In this document: in pieces, positions 51,741-60,837 of the stretch | Layout: the number at the start of each line of letters is the position of its first letter | Position numbering within the stretch: position 1 is the first letter of the stretch | Assembly (NCBI RefSeq): GCF_000016985.1 | Contig: NC_009633.1 | Span: 2,895,539-2,959,538 of the forward strand | Direction of reading: 5' to 3' | From: Alkaliphilus metalliredigens QYMF | Lineage (GTDB): Bacteria > Bacillota > Clostridia > Peptostreptococcales > Natronincolaceae | Length of the DNA stretch: 64,000 nt | Notes under the pieces: generated by a model | Seen by the model: the letters and a program-made list of their open reading frames with translations, nothing else | Database searches by the model: none | What the model was told of the DNA's origin: nothing | Position numbers and translations under genes: made by a program

Positions 51741-51776
51741 AAAAAATACCTAGATATCATACTCTAGGTATTTTTT
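51741..51776. terminator. Bidirectional terminator after ytfJ
   Basis: AAAAAATACCTAGA (51741-51754) and TCTAGGTATTTTTT (51763-51776) form a perfect 14-bp stem. The T-run on the plus strand and the A-run on its left let it end both ytfJ and the convergent regulator gene. Confidence 0.93.
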
Positions 51777-51790
51777 CTTTTTAGCACCCT

Positions 51791-52555
51791 TCAGTTTTTC
51801 ACTCCTGCGTAAATATGAATTGCGTCTCTCATAAATGCTGCTGTTCCAGGTTGTTTTTTATCATAATATGCTCTAAACCTTTCGTCATCCACATACATCT
51901 GGGCAACTCCAGCATGGGCTTCTTTTGTATAGCTGTCCCAGTAAAAGCTTATCCATTGGCGATGTAAGTCTGCTGCTCTTTGGGCTAATTCACCTGCAGG
52001 GTCCCCGGTTTGAAGTGCTGTGTGAAATGTTTCAATCACCGCATCTGCAAGGGTGGTAATTTCATCATATTCTCCTTGTGTCATGTTTTTCAGTTTCTTA
52101 TTGGATTGATCAATGCTCTTATCACCATACTTCTCACGGATCTCCTTACCATATTTCTTTTCATTTTCCTCGGTTAACTTTTTCTTAAAGCCTTCAAATT
52201 TTTCATGGTCACTCATTATTATTCCCCTCTCCTTTGCTGCAATTGTTTTATCTACATTTGCAATTAACCTGTCTAGTTCAGCTCTTTTTTCAAGAAGCTT
52301 CTCCTGATGCTGACCCAATGCCTTTAATTCATCAAAGTTAGGTGCAGTGATTATTTGTTTAATCTTTTCCAAATTCACACCCAGCTCCCTGTAAAAGCGT
52401 ATTTGCTGTAGCCTATCTACTTCTTTTTCCCCATAAATACGATATCCGGATGAATTAACTCTTGCAGGCTTTAAAATCCCAATTTCATCGTAGTATCTCA
52501 ATGTTCTCGTACTCACACCTGCCATTTGGGCCAGCCTTTGCACCGTGTACTCCAT
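51791..52555 (-). CDS. MerR-family regulator with TipAS-type ligand domain
   Basis: The N-terminal 70 residues are a MerR winged-helix: YTVQRLAQMAGVSTRTLRYYDEIGILKPARVNSSGYRIYGEKEVDRL. A coiled dimer helix follows (about 75-115). The C-terminal half (about 120-250) resembles the TipAS drug-binding domain: LAQRAADLHRQWISFYWDSY, AHAGVAQMYVDDERFRAYYDK and GTAAFMRDAI. Relatives bind thiopeptide-like compounds and activate their own gene. AGGAGG lies just before the ATG. An elongated-spacer promoter upstream supports autoregulation. Target genes beyond itself are not evident. Confidence 0.92.
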   Translation of the reverse strand: MEYTVQRLAQMAGVSTRTLRYYDEIGILKPARVNSSGYRIYGEKEVDRLQQIRFYRELGVNLEKIKQIITAPNFDELKALGQHQEKLLEKRAELDRLIANVDKTIAAKERGIIMSDHEKFEGFKKKLTEENEKKYGKEIREKYGDKSIDQSNKKLKNMTQGEYDEITTLADAVIETFHTALQTGDPAGELAQRAADLHRQWISFYWDSYTKEAHAGVAQMYVDDERFRAYYDKKQPGTAAFMRDAIHIYAGVKN

Positions 52556-52577
52556 CCTCTCACCTCCTGTTAATCTT

Positions 52578-52608
52578 ATGATACACCTTTACGCTACGTC
52601 AATGTCAA
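52578..52608 (-). promoter_or_regulatory. MerR-type promoter with 19-base spacer
   Basis: TTGACA (52603-52608) and TATCAT (52578-52583) are separated by 19 bases instead of 17, the hallmark of MerR-controlled promoters. The spacer contains TTGACGTAGCGTAAAGG, a near-palindrome centred between the elements. It lies 23 bases before the TipA-like gene. Confidence 0.85.
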
Positions 52609-52663
52609 CGGGTATTTTAAGATTTCTCTATATCGATTTTTTATATGAAGCTAATTTAAATAA

Positions 52664-52713
52664 AAAATACTGCCGGATAAGGTGCATTTCGCACCTTGCT
52701 CGGCAGTTTTTTA
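52664..52713 (-). terminator. Terminator after the PstS-like gene
   Basis: ACTGCCG and CGGCAGT form the outer stem and AAGGTGC/GCACCTT the inner, with a small internal loop (52669-52707). The minus-strand side runs into ATTTTTT and the plus-strand side into TTTTTT. The proximal arm directly follows the stop codon of the gene at 52711. Confidence 0.9.
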
Positions 52714-54297
52714 TTTACCTACATATCCGGTTTGTTCAACCAAGCTTTGTCCCTCATCCGATAACACCCATTCAACAAACCGCTTTACATTTTCATCTTC
52801 ATTAGATTTTAATGTCACTGCATAAACAGGAACTGTAAAGGGATAGGTCTTATTCCGTATATTTTCTGAAGACGGTCCAATACCATTGACCGAGATATGC
52901 TTAATTTGATTATTGTTAATCATCTCTGATGAGTAGTACATAAAGGAATATCCGATGCAATTCCTGGCATTTTTGTAGCCTGCAACTTGAGTAATTATGT
53001 CGCCCATCCCACCTGCATAAGTTGTTTCAGTAGGGGGGAGCATTTGGATCTCCTGCATGACCTGATTTTCCATTACGGTTTGACTACCAGAGTTTTCAGG
53101 TCTTTGGTAAGGCAATATGCTCCTATTTTCTCCGCCAACTTCCCGCCAATTTGTTATTTTGCCAGCATATATCTCCTGTATCTCTTTTATCGTTAGATTA
53201 TCAACAGGATTTCGAGCATTTGTAAAGAAGACAAATGCCTCGTATCCAATGGGGACTAAGTTGAATTCTTCTCCCTTTACTTTAGCTAACTCAATATGTC
53301 CCTGAGAAGGTTCTGCCACAAATATGATGTCGGTTTCCCCATTGATTAACCGTTCGTATGCAGTGCCTGTTTTTGTACATTTGATGATGTCAAATGGTTC
53401 CTCTTCACTGGATACAAAGGCAGTATAAACGTCCTTTTCATGACTATTTTTATGTTTTTCATAATGTTCTCCTAGGCCTTGATACACTTCTTGTACAAAG
53501 GCTGCATAAACAGGATAGGCTGCGGTGGCCCCATCAAGCCGAGGCATCGTATCAAAGTCATTAAATTGCAAAGAAGCAGGTTTGTCTAGCCTTGCAAGTC
53601 CATTCCCCTCTTTAAATGGCGCAATTTGATAAAGGTCATATTCATTTAAATCCTTACTTATTGTGGATTCTCCGTAACGAAGTTCAATGATCCCATTACT
53701 AATCTTCTCCCTAGAAATCAGTCCGGAAAAAAACAAAGGAATAATCAGTGCAAGAACGTATGCCTTCCTTGTTTTAAATAAACTCTCATGATGTAATTCT
53801 GCCTTTGATAAAAACTCATGCAAATGGATCCCCAGGGCAAAACCTGTGTACCCCATGAGCTCTGCTACAATTGCCAAGTACTGAAAATTACCAAAAAAGA
53901 GTATTAAATGAAAAATAGAAAAGGCAGGATTTTTAAAAAAGTAAATTCCCCACCAAGTAGAATTATAATCATGAGGCCCCATGACAATTGCAAGGGTAGC
54001 AAAAATCAAAGTATAAAGAATAGGTACCATGGATGCAATATAGATGCCCTTCATTGAGGTTATCTTATTTTTTATACTCTTCTTAAACATAAATCCAATG
54101 CCCCCACCAATTAAAAGTGGTATCGTAAAGGCCATGAGCAAATAAATCAATCTACGAGTCTCTCTTCCCATGCTATCGGGTAAAAGTTGTCCTGAAGCCA
54201 GCTGCAAGCTTAGGGTTAGTGCTAAGGTCAGTATCAGCGGAATTAATAACATTGGTAACGCTAGGCATGATTTAATGTAATTTTTAGTTGGTGTCAA
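52711..54297 (-). CDS. Membrane-embedded PstS-like substrate-binding protein
   Basis: The 528-residue product has five or six transmembrane segments in its first 200 residues, then a substrate-binding domain (about 230-525). In the second part LDGATAAYPVYAAFVQEVY, DIIFVAEPSQGHIELA, IGYEAFVFFTNARNPVDNLTIKEIQEIYAGKITNWREVGG and ENSGSQTVMENQVM are typical of PstS-like phosphate-binding proteins. So it is a fused membrane and binding-protein form rather than a free lipoprotein. The start has GGGGG before the ATG. No PstABC genes are next to it. It could be a sensor or a tethered scavenger; ligand unknown. Confidence 0.78.
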   Translation of the reverse strand: MTPTKNYIKSCLALPMLLIPLILTLALTLSLQLASGQLLPDSMGRETRRLIYLLMAFTIPLLIGGGIGFMFKKSIKNKITSMKGIYIASMVPILYTLIFATLAIVMGPHDYNSTWWGIYFFKNPAFSIFHLILFFGNFQYLAIVAELMGYTGFALGIHLHEFLSKAELHHESLFKTRKAYVLALIIPLFFSGLISREKISNGIIELRYGESTISKDLNEYDLYQIAPFKEGNGLARLDKPASLQFNDFDTMPRLDGATAAYPVYAAFVQEVYQGLGEHYEKHKNSHEKDVYTAFVSSEEEPFDIIKCTKTGTAYERLINGETDIIFVAEPSQGHIELAKVKGEEFNLVPIGYEAFVFFTNARNPVDNLTIKEIQEIYAGKITNWREVGGENRSILPYQRPENSGSQTVMENQVMQEIQMLPPTETTYAGGMGDIITQVAGYKNARNCIGYSFMYYSSEMINNNQIKHISVNGIGPSSENIRNKTYPFTVPVYAVTLKSNEDENVKRFVEWVLSDEGQSLVEQTGYVGK

Positions 54298-54383
54298 CTG
54301 GTATCCCCCTTTAGAGTCAATATTTGTATCGGGTATTCTTATCCGAACTTACGAACGCTACTCCATTGTACCTTTGGTTAAAG

Positions 54384-54767
54384 CTACATCTCCTCCATAA
54401 GCCTCTTTATCAACGGTATATCCGCTGGTGAAAAATCAAATTGATCAAGTTCTTTCATACTTACCCACTTTACTTGATCGTGTACAGATAACTGAATTTC
54501 ACCAGTCACCTTTTTAGAGAAATATGCTAATAATTTTATTTCTCCAGTGGCATAGCGATAAGTACTTTCACCAAAAAAATCACCTACCTCAATCTCTATA
54601 TTTAATTCCTCTTGAATTTCTCTTTTTAAACAACCTTGAGGTGTCTCTCCCTTTTCCATCTTTCCTCCTGGTAACTCCCACATTCCTTGTAATTTTTCAT
54701 TTTTTCCCCGTTGTGCTATTAGAACCAGATCATTTTTCATTATAATTGCTGCTGTTACTCTTTTCAT
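54384..54767 (-). CDS. mutT: MutT-type NUDIX hydrolase
   Basis: The 127-residue protein begins MKRVTAAIIMKNDLVLIAQRG and has the NUDIX box GGKMEKGETPQGCLKREIQEEL (about 37-58). The LQGMWELPGG segment before it is typical of MutT, which removes 8-oxo-dGTP from the nucleotide pool. The second of two adjacent ATG codons (54767) is chosen because AAGGGTGG is five bases before it. Other (d)NTP substrates are possible for this family. Confidence 0.87.
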   Translation of the reverse strand: MKRVTAAIIMKNDLVLIAQRGKNEKLQGMWELPGGKMEKGETPQGCLKREIQEELNIEIEVGDFFGESTYRYATGEIKLLAYFSKKVTGEIQLSVHDQVKWVSMKELDQFDFSPADIPLIKRLMEEM

Positions 54768-54961
54768 CATAACCACCCTTAGCAAAAGAAACAATATGTA
54801 ATCCATCCAAAATAACATCCATATTATACCACATTATTGCTTATTAATATATAAACCCTCTTCACTTTAAATTTGCATGATGAAAGCCCTCTCTTTATCA
54901 TAGCCTAAAGACAGGACTTATCATCATTATTAGTCGATATCACTTAAATTGCATGGTTTAT

Positions 54962-55165
54962 TTAATTACTTTTATATTTTCGAATGTGTCCGACGGATAC
55001 TCTCTCCAGATTAGCCTCTTCTTTTTTTCCTCTTACCGTCACCTGTGTAATAGGAATATTCATTTCCCTTGCGATGATTTCCTTTACCCTGGATCTACAG
55101 AAACTACCCTGACACAATCCCATACCCGCTCGGGTCCGTCTTTTGATTGCGTCTGTTGATTTCTT
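54962..55165 (-). pseudogene. Remnant of a BFD-like [2Fe-2S] protein or oxidoreductase C-terminus
   Basis: An open frame of about 67 codons without a start reads KRRTRAGMGLCQGSFCRSRV, then KEIIAREMNIPITQVTVRG. The KRRTRAGMGLCQG-x-C pattern is the second half of the BFD-like [2Fe-2S] domain found in small ferredoxin-like proteins and at the end of GlpA-type FAD oxidoreductases. The first half with its CRCEE motif is missing and a stop lies just before the surviving part. It is therefore a truncated remnant between the chemoreceptor and mutT genes. Confidence 0.75.
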
Positions 55166-55180
55166 TTAAATGATTCTATA

Positions 55181-57169
55181 CTAGTATTTAAATTTGCCAA
55201 TGCTTCCTTGCATTTCCTCGGATAAGCGTGCTAATGCTTCACTGGCATCGGATATTTCAATCATCGATGCAGTTTGTTCTTCCACTGATGCTGAGGCTTC
55301 CTCTGCACCCGCTGCATTTTCTTCAGCAATTGCTGCTAAGCTTTGCATAATACCCGCAAGTTCGTTTTTCCTCGCATTCATCGACTCAACGGATTCTACG
55401 GATTTATTTACGATTCCCTTCACTGACTCCACCTGTCCAGCAATGCCATCAAACTTGCTTTCTGTTATCTCTACACTTTCTACCTGCTCTTTAATAACAG
55501 ATGAAACATCCTTCATAGTCTTCACAGCATTTTGAGAATTATTCTGTAGTTTCTTTAACATATCATCTATTTCTTGTACAGAACGAGCTGATTGTTCAGC
55601 TAATTTACGAATCTCCTCAGCTACTACTGAAAATCCTTTTCCCGCTTCTCCGGCTCGAGCTGCTTCTATCGCTGCATTTAGTGCTAATAAATTGGTCTGT
55701 TCTGCAATACCTTCAATTAGCTTACTGACTTCACCGATCTTTTCAGCACTTTCATTTGTCTCTACAGTACTTTCATAGATCGTTTGTATTGCTTTTTCAT
55801 TATTCTTTGTTTTAACTGTTAATCCTTTTACAGTCTCTACACCTTCATCCTTTAAAAGCGTTAATTGCTTCATAGCTTCACTGATTAGCTCCATATCTTT
55901 TAAATCAGCTTCTATAATTTTACTTAATTCATCTGTTTTTAAAACGCCACCCTCAGTATCCTTTGCTTGTTCATTAGCACTTTCAGCTATTTGCTCAATT
56001 GTTTTGGCTACCTCATCTGCAGCAGTAGCTGATTGCTGACTAGTTGCGGTAAGTTCTTCAGAGGATGCAGCTACCTGTTCAGCCGTTTCTGCTATGTGTT
56101 TTATAAATGCCCTCAAATTATCTGTAATTGTTTGAAATGCAATTGCTAAGGAACCTACCTCATCTTTTCTTCTCATAAATGTTTCTGGTACATCTTCAGT
56201 AATGTCCAAACTAGCTATTTTTTTGGAGTGTTCTATTGTAGCAATAATTGGCTTTACAATGGAATTACCGATTAAATAACAAAGAATAATACTGATGATC
56301 AAAATAATGAATGTTGTCAAAGCAATACTTCTTTGTAACCCTGGAATCGCAGCCAAGACTTCCTCTTCATTAGCAGTAATCACGATGATCCAATCAGTTC
56401 CTTCTATATTGTAGAATCCTGAGTAAAGATTGTCTCCTTCAAATCGATAATCTGTTACCCCTGCTTTCTCTGCCATTACTATTTTAAGATATTCTGCTAC
56501 AGGCTTTAATTCTTCATCACCATTAGCTTCTTCTATGGGATTCCATTGATTCATTACTCTTTCTCTATCTGGATGAGCTATGATTGTTCCTTCACCATTG
56601 ATCATATAAGCATAACCTTGTTCTCCAAAGCCCATGTCATCAGTGATAGCGCTTAAAGCGTTTCCATCTCTTCTTCCGATCAAAACACCTACGACACTTC
56701 CATTATTTTTAATAGGGACAGCATACATCAAAACTGCTGAATTAGTCACCCTACTAGTAATGATGTCTGAAACATTAGATTCTCCATTAAATGCTTTTAT
56801 GACATAACCTCTGTCACCAAGCTCTGCTGTTGCTCCATCTTGGTAGTATGTAGTGCCATCGGGATGTACGATCCCCAGGGCAAGAAATCCAGTTCCTTCT
56901 ATTTGTTTCTGTAATGCAATCTGCTGTTGCTCAAAATCCATACTTTCCACATCTCTATTTCTAGCAATTGTTTCTAATGATTGCATACTGGTTTCAATTC
57001 GACTTTCTGTTAATTTTGCTCCTTCTTGGGCTAATCCTGTTAATGCACTCTCTGCTTCGTTGATAACAGCATCACTGGCTGTTGTCAACGAGATAAAGGC
57101 AAAGCTACCAGACACCAATAAGATTAGAATGCAGAAATAGACAATTAACTTTGTTTTTATACTTTTCAT
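55181..57169 (-). CDS. Methyl-accepting chemotaxis protein with dCache sensor
   Basis: The 662-residue receptor has a membrane segment at about 8-30, a large periplasmic-type sensor (about 31-275) whose segments [17 protein letters not shown] and [19 protein letters not shown] are dCache-like, a second membrane segment (about 280-302), a HAMP domain and a long coiled signalling domain. The hairpin tip reads [39 protein letters not shown], the invariant chemoreceptor motif. The start at 57169 has GGGGGGGA before it; an earlier ATG at 57232 runs through this site. A Spo0A-type box lies upstream. No cognate cheW is nearby. Confidence 0.95.
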   Translation of the reverse strand: MKSIKTKLIVYFCILILLVSGSFAFISLTTASDAVINEAESALTGLAQEGAKLTESRIETSMQSLETIARNRDVESMDFEQQQIALQKQIEGTGFLALGIVHPDGTTYYQDGATAELGDRGYVIKAFNGESNVSDIITSRVTNSAVLMYAVPIKNNGSVVGVLIGRRDGNALSAITDDMGFGEQGYAYMINGEGTIIAHPDRERVMNQWNPIEEANGDEELKPVAEYLKIVMAEKAGVTDYRFEGDNLYSGFYNIEGTDWIIVITANEEEVLAAIPGLQRSIALTTFIILIISIILCYLIGNSIVKPIIATIEHSKKIASLDITEDVPETFMRRKDEVGSLAIAFQTITDNLRAFIKHIAETAEQVAASSEELTATSQQSATAADEVAKTIEQIAESANEQAKDTEGGVLKTDELSKIIEADLKDMELISEAMKQLTLLKDEGVETVKGLTVKTKNNEKAIQTIYESTVETNESAEKIGEVSKLIEGIAEQTNLLALNAAIEAARAGEAGKGFSVVAEEIRKLAEQSARSVQEIDDMLKKLQNNSQNAVKTMKDVSSVIKEQVESVEITESKFDGIAGQVESVKGIVNKSVESVESMNARKNELAGIMQSLAAIAEENAAGAEEASASVEEQTASMIEISDASEALARLSEEMQGSIGKFKY

Positions 57170-57301
57170 TTTCTTCCCCCCCCATATTCTATTTAGAAAT
57201 TTAATTTCAGACTTTGTGTATACACCCCACACTTATCCTTCATGTGTTCCTCTTAATTGATTTTTATTATCACATAAATTAATCCATCAGGTTAACTTTT
57301 T

Positions 57302-57316
57302 AGTCGAAATTCGACA
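57302..57316. promoter_or_regulatory. Palindromic Spo0A-box candidate between chemoreceptor and S41 protease genes
   Basis: The plus strand reads AGTCGAAATTCGACA, a dyad in which the minus strand carries a perfect 0A box TGTCGAA and the plus strand has the near match AGTCGAA. It lies about 133 bases upstream of the chemoreceptor start and 214 bases before the protease gene. Binding by Spo0A is inferred from the motif. Confidence 0.45.
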
Positions 57317-57529
57317 TATCTTTACATTAATACCCATTTATCTGCTATTGTATCATTAATTTTACAGAAAAGAGCAATACTTCTATCATTTTTTATTTCC
57401 AATAATTATCATATAGATAACTGCTCACTCTATTTATGAATATATCAACATTCTCCCGAACTAGACATAAACACGAAGGTCATGTAGACTTAAGATTCAA
57501 TATGAACGGAATAAGTAAATAGATTTTTT

Positions 57530-58609
57530 ATGGGTAAAAATAAAATATCACTACCATGTGAAAAGACAGAGGGGAATGAGCCAATTATGACGGACGAAGA
57601 AAAGGACGATGAAACGCCTTCGGAGATAATCATGCAAGACATAGAGCAGGATCAATTAGGTGATGAAGAAATACCCCAGCAGTCTTCAAAGAAAGTATAC
57701 CGACTCTTAAGTCTCTTAATCATTATATCTATGCTATTTGTATTTGTCCTACCGCCCTTAATCAATTCCATCGTTTTTTTGCAAACCTTTAGAGGAAATG
57801 ATTTAGAGCCTGGGGAGGCACAGGAGTTACTTGGATATTTCGAAGAAAACTATCTATACCAGGAATTATTTGAAGAAGAGACCTACCATCAGAAAAAACA
57901 AAAGCTACTCAGCAGAAATTCCATCTCCAGAATGAGACTTCATTTGTTTATTAAGAATATGACCAATCATGTGGGAGATCAATATACTTATTTTTCAGGC
58001 AACACACAAAAACCCAATACTAAAAGTCCTTCAATTGAAAGTGAAATCATCGATGAAAATACTTATTATATTAGACTGCACGAATTCAATGAAGGTATTG
58101 CTGAAAAAACCAAAAGAACTCTTGTAAAGAGCACCCATCCAAATCTAATAATTGATTTAAGAGGAAATCCTGGCGGTAACCTTAGAGAGTTATTGGGAAT
58201 TGCAGAGTTGTTTTTGCCTGAAAATATAGAAGCCTTTCGACTAGAAGGAAGTAATCAATTACAGTCATTTATAACCAGAGAAGAGATGTTGGAGCCCTAT
58301 AAAAGAGTCTTTATCCTTTTAGATAAAAAAAGTGCCTCTGCCTCTGAAATTCTCGCCCTCACTATGAAGCTCAATATGGAGAATGTGGTGGTGATTGGCA
58401 AAGAAACTGTGGGCAAGTCCGTAGCACAAACTGAGCAGAAAGACAGCAACGATACCTATTCCTTTTCTATTGTTTCCTATAGGTGGTTTGTACAAAATGA
58501 ATCAGTTGATCATTTACAGAACTATCTTTTGGAATACAAAGATGTCAGGTTAAACAACCTTGATGATTATATTAAAGTTGTCAATAGAATAATCAAAAAA
58601 TTTAACTAA
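57530..58609 (+). CDS. S41 family (C-terminal-processing type) serine peptidase, membrane-anchored
   Basis: The 359-residue protein has an acidic cytoplasmic N-terminus, one membrane segment (about 61-82) and an extracytoplasmic peptidase domain. S41 motifs are LIIDLRGNPGGNLRELLG (about 204-221), the nucleophile region DKKSASASEILALTMKL and the lysine region VGKETVGKSVAQT. There is no clear PDZ domain, so it is shorter than typical CtpA proteins. The start is uncertain: the ATG at 57530 has no good ribosome site, and an ATG 19 codons later is preceded at a distance by AGAGGGG. A terminator follows. Confidence 0.83.
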   Translation: MGKNKISLPCEKTEGNEPIMTDEEKDDETPSEIIMQDIEQDQLGDEEIPQQSSKKVYRLLSLLIIISMLFVFVLPPLINSIVFLQTFRGNDLEPGEAQELLGYFEENYLYQELFEEETYHQKKQKLLSRNSISRMRLHLFIKNMTNHVGDQYTYFSGNTQKPNTKSPSIESEIIDENTYYIRLHEFNEGIAEKTKRTLVKSTHPNLIIDLRGNPGGNLRELLGIAELFLPENIEAFRLEGSNQLQSFITREEMLEPYKRVFILLDKKSASASEILALTMKLNMENVVVIGKETVGKSVAQTEQKDSNDTYSFSIVSYRWFVQNESVDHLQNYLLEYKDVRLNNLDDYIKVVNRIIKKFN

Positions 58610-58661
58610 AAAAAGAATCTATAGATGTATTACTTTAGCAAAATGTTGGCATAATACAGTT

Positions 58662-58734
58662 AATGAGAATATCGTGTACAGGTATTTTAGTCCCCCTTTA
58701 ATCCTGGTATATCACGATATTCTCATTTTTTTGT
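58662..58734 (+). terminator. Terminator after the S41 protease gene
   Basis: AATGAGAATATCGTG (58662-58676) and CACGATATTCTCATT (58713-58727) form a perfect 15-bp stem, continued inside by TACAGG/CCTGGTA. Seven or more T residues follow on the plus strand. Confidence 0.93.
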
Positions 58735-58779
58735 CAAATAAAATTATGCCACTGGCTAGAAGGGTTCTCTTTCCAATAA

Positions 58780-58805
58780 TTAAAGCCCCTTAATAGGGGC
58801 TTTAA
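58780..58805 (-). terminator. Hairpin downstream of the papain-like hydrolase gene
   Basis: TTAAAGCCCCT and AGGGGCTTTAA form a perfect 11-bp stem with a TAAT loop, about 90 bases past the stop at 58893. The T-tract on the minus strand is short, so efficiency is uncertain. Confidence 0.6.
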
Positions 58806-58892
58806 AAAACAAATTTTAACTCATATCCGATCCTTTTATTCATTTTCAAGTCAAGTTTACGTATTTTAACAGAGATTATATGGAAACCTTAA

Positions 58893-59546
58893 TCATGCCT
58901 TCTTTCTCTGCCACGGTTGATTAATTCCCCTATCAGGTAACTCTGATGGACAAAGTGTCAGGTTTATTGTCCCTGCCGACTTTATTTCTATTTCATTTGT
59001 ATTGTGATTGATATTTGACGAACTCATTCCTTTTAAATTTCCCATATAAATGAACTTGCTTCTTATATTTAATAAATCTTGAGGTCTAACCGTATTTCTC
59101 GCTATTTGAAGATCTGCAATGCCACTTTCCTTTAAAATGTAATATACAAACTCTGAGCAAAAGAATCTATTATCGCAGGGTTCTTTTCCGCTGAATAGAA
59201 TAGGAAATAATCCCTTATAATTATATTTATAAAGATTACTATTGGATATGAAATGGTCTATTAGACTATTAGCCTTCTTGTACTCTTCTTTTGACACCTC
59301 CACCTCCATTATTACACCAGGTAAGGTTTTATGAAATTTATAGATGCCTTCATTGATATTCTCCTGCTTGAATCTTCCAAGGCAAGGATTATAGGTATAT
59401 TTTCTTCCGAAACTGTACATACGGTCAAGATCTTTATCTAATGCAATGGCCGCATGGGTATATTCATCATTTTTTACAAGCTTTATGATCTTTGATACAG
59501 CAGTGCTTGGACTTGTTAGAACTATATATAAATAATATTTTTTCAA
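58893..59546 (-). CDS. Permuted papain-like (YiiX/NlpC-P60 superfamily) hydrolase
   Basis: The roughly 217-residue protein contains NDEYTHAAIALDKDLDRMYSFGRK, with a conserved histidine after a strand, and later CDNRFFCSEFVYYILKES, with the likely nucleophile cysteine. This order, histidine before cysteine, marks the circularly permuted papain-like group that includes YiiX and lecithin-retinol-acyltransferase-like enzymes. The TTG start at 59546 has GGGGGA seven bases upstream; a longer frame begins at that site. No signal peptide is seen. Substrate is unknown; amide or acyl bonds in cell-wall or lipid compounds are usual for the group. Confidence 0.72.
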   Translation of the reverse strand: MKKYYLYIVLTSPSTAVSKIIKLVKNDEYTHAAIALDKDLDRMYSFGRKYTYNPCLGRFKQENINEGIYKFHKTLPGVIMEVEVSKEEYKKANSLIDHFISNSNLYKYNYKGLFPILFSGKEPCDNRFFCSEFVYYILKESGIADLQIARNTVRPQDLLNIRSKFIYMGNLKGMSSSNINHNTNEIEIKSAGTINLTLCPSELPDRGINQPWQRKKA

Positions 59547-59779
59547 TATTAATTCCCCCATTTATTTACTCAATCTATTCATTATACCCTATAATATTTA
59601 AAAATGAATTAAGAATATATTAAATATAAATTAATTTTATAAACATATACTTTATGAAGCAGTAGATTTACCACATAAATCATATTAAGCTTGTTGTTTA
59701 CGAAGTGGGAGGAAACTTCAAGTATCCCAAAGCCTTCTTCATATGAGACGTGGTATACAATTTACTTCAGTCATTTCTT

Positions 59780-60820
59780 CTACCTTAAATACCAGTTGAA
59801 TATTTGAGGTAAGATTAAATAAATTGCCAAAAGTCTCGTTGTCTGGAATAAACTAACAAGAAAAACATCAGATTCTATCTCTTCTGCCACAATAATCATT
59901 TGCGAGAGTCCTGCTGGAGCTGAACATAATAAACAAGTGCTAAGATCCCACTTAGTTATGTTCTTAATAATGATTGCTAATAAAACCCCACTTAACACCA
60001 TAAAAAGAGGTAAAATAATCATTGGTCCTATTAATCGAGAAAATTGTTGAAAGGTTTCTTGGGTGAAACGCAACCCGATACTGATCCCGATTCCGATTTG
60101 AGCTATTAGTTGTACAGATTTAGGTAAATACGCAGATTTATTTAATATAATACTACTGCCCCCTACACCGATTATTGCACCAATTAGTCCCCCTGCAGGA
60201 AAATTTAAGTACATCAGTAGAACCCCTACAATAAGACCAGTGCCTATAATCTCTACAGAAACTTTTCTTTTAACAACTTCTTCTATTACATCTTTTTTGT
60301 CTTTTATTTTCTCTGTGTACCCACCATTCTTTTTCTTAATACTTAATGACAAAAACGGTATAAAAGAAACAATAAAGGTTAATCTAAGCAATTGTAATAA
60401 TGCAACCGTTGGAACATCAGCTCCATAGGCAAATGCCACCACACTCATCTCCGTCAGGCCTCCAGGCGTTCCTGCAAGAAGGGCTGTAGCCACATCCAAA
60501 TCAGTCAGAGTCAGCAGAACATTTGCCGCAACAAGTGAAGACCCAACAGTCCAAATAAGTATCAGTATAAAAGAATAAAGTACTGTTCTTCTTTTTAATA
60601 GCTGGAATTGTCCCCTTGTTATTCTCATTCCCACAAAAATTCCGATAATTAATTGAAATATGGATACTGATACTTGGGGCAAATGAGGAAAATTAAATCC
60701 TCCGATACTGGCAATACCTACAAATATCATTGGGCCTAATAAAGCAGGAGCTGGGGCCTTAATTTTTCGCATCACTAACCAGCCAAATAGACCGATTGAT
60801 ACTATTAATAGATAAATCAT
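59780..60820 (-). CDS. AbrB-family membrane transporter
   Basis: The 346-residue protein has about ten hydrophobic segments arranged as two related halves. Each half has a re-entrant motif: LLAGTPGGLTEMSVVAFAYGADV and LLCSAPAGLSQMIIVAEEIESDV. These repeats, together with PAPALLGPMIFVG, identify the AbrB duplication family (often misnamed ammonia monooxygenase). In Bacillus and E. coli such proteins are membrane proteins of unclear substrate. The ATG has AGGAGGG in front. It follows the metallo-hydrolase gene by 17 bases in an operon. Confidence 0.88.
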   Translation of the reverse strand: MIYLLIVSIGLFGWLVMRKIKAPAPALLGPMIFVGIASIGGFNFPHLPQVSVSIFQLIIGIFVGMRITRGQFQLLKRRTVLYSFILILIWTVGSSLVAANVLLTLTDLDVATALLAGTPGGLTEMSVVAFAYGADVPTVALLQLLRLTFIVSFIPFLSLSIKKKNGGYTEKIKDKKDVIEEVVKRKVSVEIIGTGLIVGVLLMYLNFPAGGLIGAIIGVGGSSIILNKSAYLPKSVQLIAQIGIGISIGLRFTQETFQQFSRLIGPMIILPLFMVLSGVLLAIIIKNITKWDLSTCLLCSAPAGLSQMIIVAEEIESDVFLVSLFQTTRLLAIYLILPQIFNWYLR

Positions 60821-60837
60821 GGAATTCCACCCTCCTT

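Noticed and set aside
59640-59779. Possible gene remnant between the papain-like and AbrB-family genes
   Set aside because: All frames contain stops within 25 codons and no familiar motif appears.
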